Source of the DNA: an uncultured Porphyromonadaceae bacterium
GTDB lineage: Bacteria; Bacteroidota; Bacteroidia; Bacteroidales; Muribaculaceae
Length of the DNA stretch: 44,554 nt
Assembly (NCBI GenBank): GCA_900540625.1
Contig: UQGP01000019.1
Location: forward strand, 1 to 44,554
Reading direction: 5' to 3'
The notes beneath the pieces are model-generated. The model searched no databases and was not told the origin of the DNA. It saw nothing but the letters and a program-made list of their open reading frames with translations. The first letter of the stretch is position 1. The number at the start of each line of letters is the position of its first letter. Positions 42,617 through 44,554 of the stretch are shown one piece after another. The translations under genes and the position numbers were made by a program.

Positions 42617-43183
42617 TTAGTTCTCTTGTTTAGACCCGGTCCATTCGCCATCCCTGCCCATAAGCTTGATTTTATAACCATCTTGTGTCTTGATGATTTT
42701 ACTTCATACGGGTCAAATTCACCCCGGTAAACTTTAGTAATATCATTGGTGAATTTTAGCGTGATAGTTTCCCCATTTGTTTCCTTTTTTAAGTGAGCCC
42801 CAACATCTTCACCCCCAAAAAAACGGTCTTAGTGCCAAAGCGGCAAAAGCCACTCATTCTGTGATAAAGACCTTGATTGTCAATTCTATCGTTTCGAATA
42901 GCCCAAACGCTCCCACTAAGTTGGTCGTGGTGTCACCCACATATATCGACTTATTGGAGAAAGCCATCCATGAAAACGGCTCAGAATCGTATGCTTCAAG
43001 TGTCGGAATAGCATTATGTAGCGCCTCGCATATCGTAGAACCCACTATAACTTCCGGGACTCGTCGTATAGTATATCCCGGTTTGGTTCTGGGTCGAGAT
43101 GCTGCCATGGCCGACACACTAAATATCAGCACAATAGCAACAGCAAAATAGTACCACACGGTTTTATTTCGGCAATATGCCAT
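42617..43183 (-). pseudogene. frameshifted paralogue of the RHS immunity gene
   Basis: Starts like the intact gene at 43268-43804 (AYCRNK ... ALHNAIPTLEAYDSEPFSWM, TTNLVGA), then shifts frame. Conceptual continuation in the other frames gives VWAIRNDRIDNQGLYHRMSG, FGTKTVF, then LKKETNGETITLKFTNDITK, VYRGEFDPYE, then KIIKTQDGYKIKLMGRDGEW, all colinear with the intact paralogue. At least three frameshifts are needed, two near short homopolymers (T7G5 and GTAAAATC), so sequencing error is possible but unlikely for all three. Confidence 0.8.
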
Positions 43184-43266
43184 ATTTGTCAATTGCTTCT
43201 TGTGTTGGTCGCTTGTTCGTTGGTGAAAACTCATAATATTTGGGGGTTATGTTTGAATTTGCGTCT
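43164..43266 (-). pseudogene. orphan copy of the RHS toxin C-terminal tail
   Basis: The minus frame reads NSNITPKYYEFSPTNKRPTQ then EAIDKYGILPK and stop, matching the end of the RHS gene (NSNITPTYHEYSPMDEPPTQ EAIDKYGILPK). It begins right at the stop of the intact immunity gene and overlaps the start of the decayed immunity copy, exactly as the intact pair overlap. Confidence 0.8.
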
Positions 43267-43267
43267 T

Positions 43268-43804
43268 TTACTCTTCATCACCATTAAAGAACCTAATCTT
43301 GTACCCATTTTGCGTCCGAATGATTTTTCCCTCATCAGGATCGTATGCCCCACGAATAAAATTATCTTTGAGATATCTGAGAACAATAACACTCCCATTC
43401 TTTTTCATTTTAATATTTGGAAGTGATTCACTAAAAAAAACTATTTTAGTTCCTATCTTGCAAAAAAACTTTGGCATCCTGTAATACAAGGCGATATTTT
43501 CAGTTCTTTCGCATCCAATAGGCCAGACGGCTCCAACCAAATTCGACGTAGTATCACGCGCATATGCAGATTTGGTTGAAAAAACCATCCATGAAAAAGG
43601 CTGATTGATGTGGTGCGCTTCAAGCGCAGGAATAGCATTATGCAATAGTAGATCATACATCGTAGAATCTACTGTAGCCTCATGGATTTGGTATGTCTCA
43701 TACTTAGACTTGGAGGAACGCTTTGCCGTAGCCGACAAGCCAAGTATTAGTGTTATTACGGCTATATACACGTAATACAGTCGGTTATTTCGGCAAGATT
43801 CCAT
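43268..43804 (-). CDS. candidate immunity protein of the RHS toxin
   Basis: 178 aa from MESCRNNRLYYVYIAVITLI at 43804; an upstream start (43855) would lie deep in the RHS gene. One N-terminal hydrophobic helix, a signal anchor or signal peptide, then a mixed domain (DSTMYDLLLHNAIPALEAHH; PFSWMVFSTKSAYARDTTSN; CKIGTKIVFFSESLPNIKMK; KIIRTQNGYKIRFFNG). No recognised family. The start overlaps the RHS stop by 20 bp, the classic toxin-immunity arrangement. A periplasmic or membrane position suggests it guards against toxin entering from outside. Confidence 0.7.
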   Translation of the reverse strand: MESCRNNRLYYVYIAVITLILGLSATAKRSSKSKYETYQIHEATVDSTMYDLLLHNAIPALEAHHINQPFSWMVFSTKSAYARDTTSNLVGAVWPIGCERTENIALYYRMPKFFCKIGTKIVFFSESLPNIKMKKNGSVIVLRYLKDNFIRGAYDPDEGKIIRTQNGYKIRFFNGDEE

Positions 43805-44554
43805 ATTTGTCAATAGCTTCTTGTGTCGGTGGCTCATCCATTGGTGAATACTCATGATATGTGGGTGTTATGTTTGAATTTGTGTCTTTTTCAAAGAATA
43901 ATATCTTGTGAATGATGTGATATCCTAATATGCACTCTAAGGCGTATGCAACAATATAATCGCCATCCCAATCACTTGGCTCCGGAGAATTATAGTGATT
44001 ATGTATCCATTCTCTTATATGATATCTACGTCTGAGCTTTCGGTTGAACCATAACACGCCGGCTCTTTCGGTTCCGACTTCATTCGATGTCGTTATGTAG
44101 TTTGCGGTGTATCTACCTTTTCCGACAAGTATGCGCACCCATTCCACTTTGGTGTGGGATGCAAGAAACTCGTGTATGATCCTACCGTTCTTATCGTCCC
44201 TGACTTTCATGACATTGTACCACGATGACCCCTCGCCTTGAAATTTATCGATGGATTGGATGGTGCCGTATTTCATTTCCGGAGATTCGTCAATGATGCC
44301 ATTGTCATTCCTTACTTGTACGACATCTTTTTCTTTGTCTTTCTTCTGATAAAGCAAATCCCCTTGACTGTCATACACATACACATCATTACCTGTCGGG
44401 TCTACATAAACGATAGGGTTGCACTTGCAAAAAGCATAAGGTGAAAATGACGGGTAATTCTCGGCGTGTTTGTCCATAGAGCTGAACCGGGTCTCGGAGG
44501 GGATGCACATGCGGGCGCCGTAGATGTACTCGCGCAGGCCGTCGCGGCGGACGT
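43785..44554 (-). CDS. RHS polymorphic toxin C-terminus with JAMM-like tip, partial
   Basis: Runs off the right end of the window, so the 5' part is missing. The visible part begins in the RHS-associated core: DGLREYIYGARMCIPSETRF, SSMDKHAENYPSFSPYAFCK, YVDPTGNDVYVYD. After PTGND comes a variable tip of about 200 aa. It contains EWIHNHYNSPEPSDWDGDYI, close to the HxHx(6-7)SxxD zinc motif of JAB/MPN (JAMM) peptidases, and an upstream Glu (HTKVEWV) that could be catalytic. JAB domains are known among polymorphic toxins; here the assignment is inference. The candidate immunity gene overlaps its 3' end. Confidence 0.75.
   Translation of the reverse strand, partial: VRRDGLREYIYGARMCIPSETRFSSMDKHAENYPSFSPYAFCKCNPIVYVDPTGNDVYVYDSQGDLLYQKKDKEKDVVQVRNDNGIIDESPEMKYGTIQSIDKFQGEGSSWYNVMKVRDDKNGRIIHEFLASHTKVEWVRILVGKGRYTANYITTSNEVGTERAGVLWFNRKLRRRYHIREWIHNHYNSPEPSDWDGDYIVAYALECILGYHIIHKILFFEKDTNSNITPTYHEYSPMDEPPTQEAIDKYGILPK

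Noticed and set aside
1..44554. CRISPR arrays, tRNA and rRNA genes
   Set aside because: No regularly spaced repeats, cloverleaf sequences or rRNA segments were recognised on reading.

Overview
The window looks like a chromosomal segment of a Bacteroidales bacterium, most likely in or near the Muribaculaceae. The evidence is the Bacteroidetes-type promoters (TAnnTTTG -7 boxes, often with a TTG about 20 bp upstream), the scarcity of Shine-Dalgarno sequences, a histone H1-like protein of the Bacteroidetes type, a TonB receptor/HMA pair, a DUF2851 protein, many secreted lipoproteins, and the mix of GC-rich housekeeping genes with AT-rich accessory islands. The genus is inference.

Layout. 0.1-7.1 kb: a zinc-ribbon metallopeptidase-like protein, an ankyrin-like protein, a minus-strand metal module (TonB receptor, HMA protein, CarboxypepD-reg-like protein and a broken HMA tail), a GT2 glycosyltransferase and a DUF3791 protein. 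7.1-10.1 kb: a minus-strand operon of small membrane, J-domain, lipoprotein and secreted proteins, preceded by a structured leader RNA. 10.2-15.6 kb: a Fic protein whose catalytic His is Gln, with a dyad operator array; a SWIM-associated-type helical protein; a membrane AraC regulator; an HNH-like protein. 15.8-20.2 kb: an AT-rich island of small ORFs, a decayed duplicate, a second copy of the leader-RNA architecture, an IS1595-family element with a coupled 50-aa ORF, and unexplained repeats. 20.2-24.1 kb: a lipoprotein/WG-repeat protein pair and the histone-like gene. 24.5-28.8 kb: an isolated two-gene phage-derived module (802-aa protein plus an intact large terminase). 28.8-32.9 kb: SanA-like, DUF2569-like and M50 membrane proteins and a small lipoprotein. 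33.2-42.6 kb: housekeeping, with mdh, two thioredoxin-like proteins, a DEAD-box helicase, RNase Z, TadA, an outer-membrane barrel, a polyprenyl synthase and DUF2851. 42.6-44.55 kb: the end of an RHS polymorphic toxin with a JAMM-like tip, its candidate immunity gene, and a tandem duplicate of both in decay.

The most novel feature I see is a pair of non-coding elements (9890-10032 minus, 17403-17533 plus). They share the same interleaved long-stem/short-stem order (B-A-B'-A', a pseudoknot topology), similar internal-loop and junction sequence, and the same promoter core, although their long stems differ completely in sequence. Each sits just upstream of an unrelated small-protein gene. I cannot assign them to a family I know. 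No tRNA, rRNA or CRISPR array was seen.
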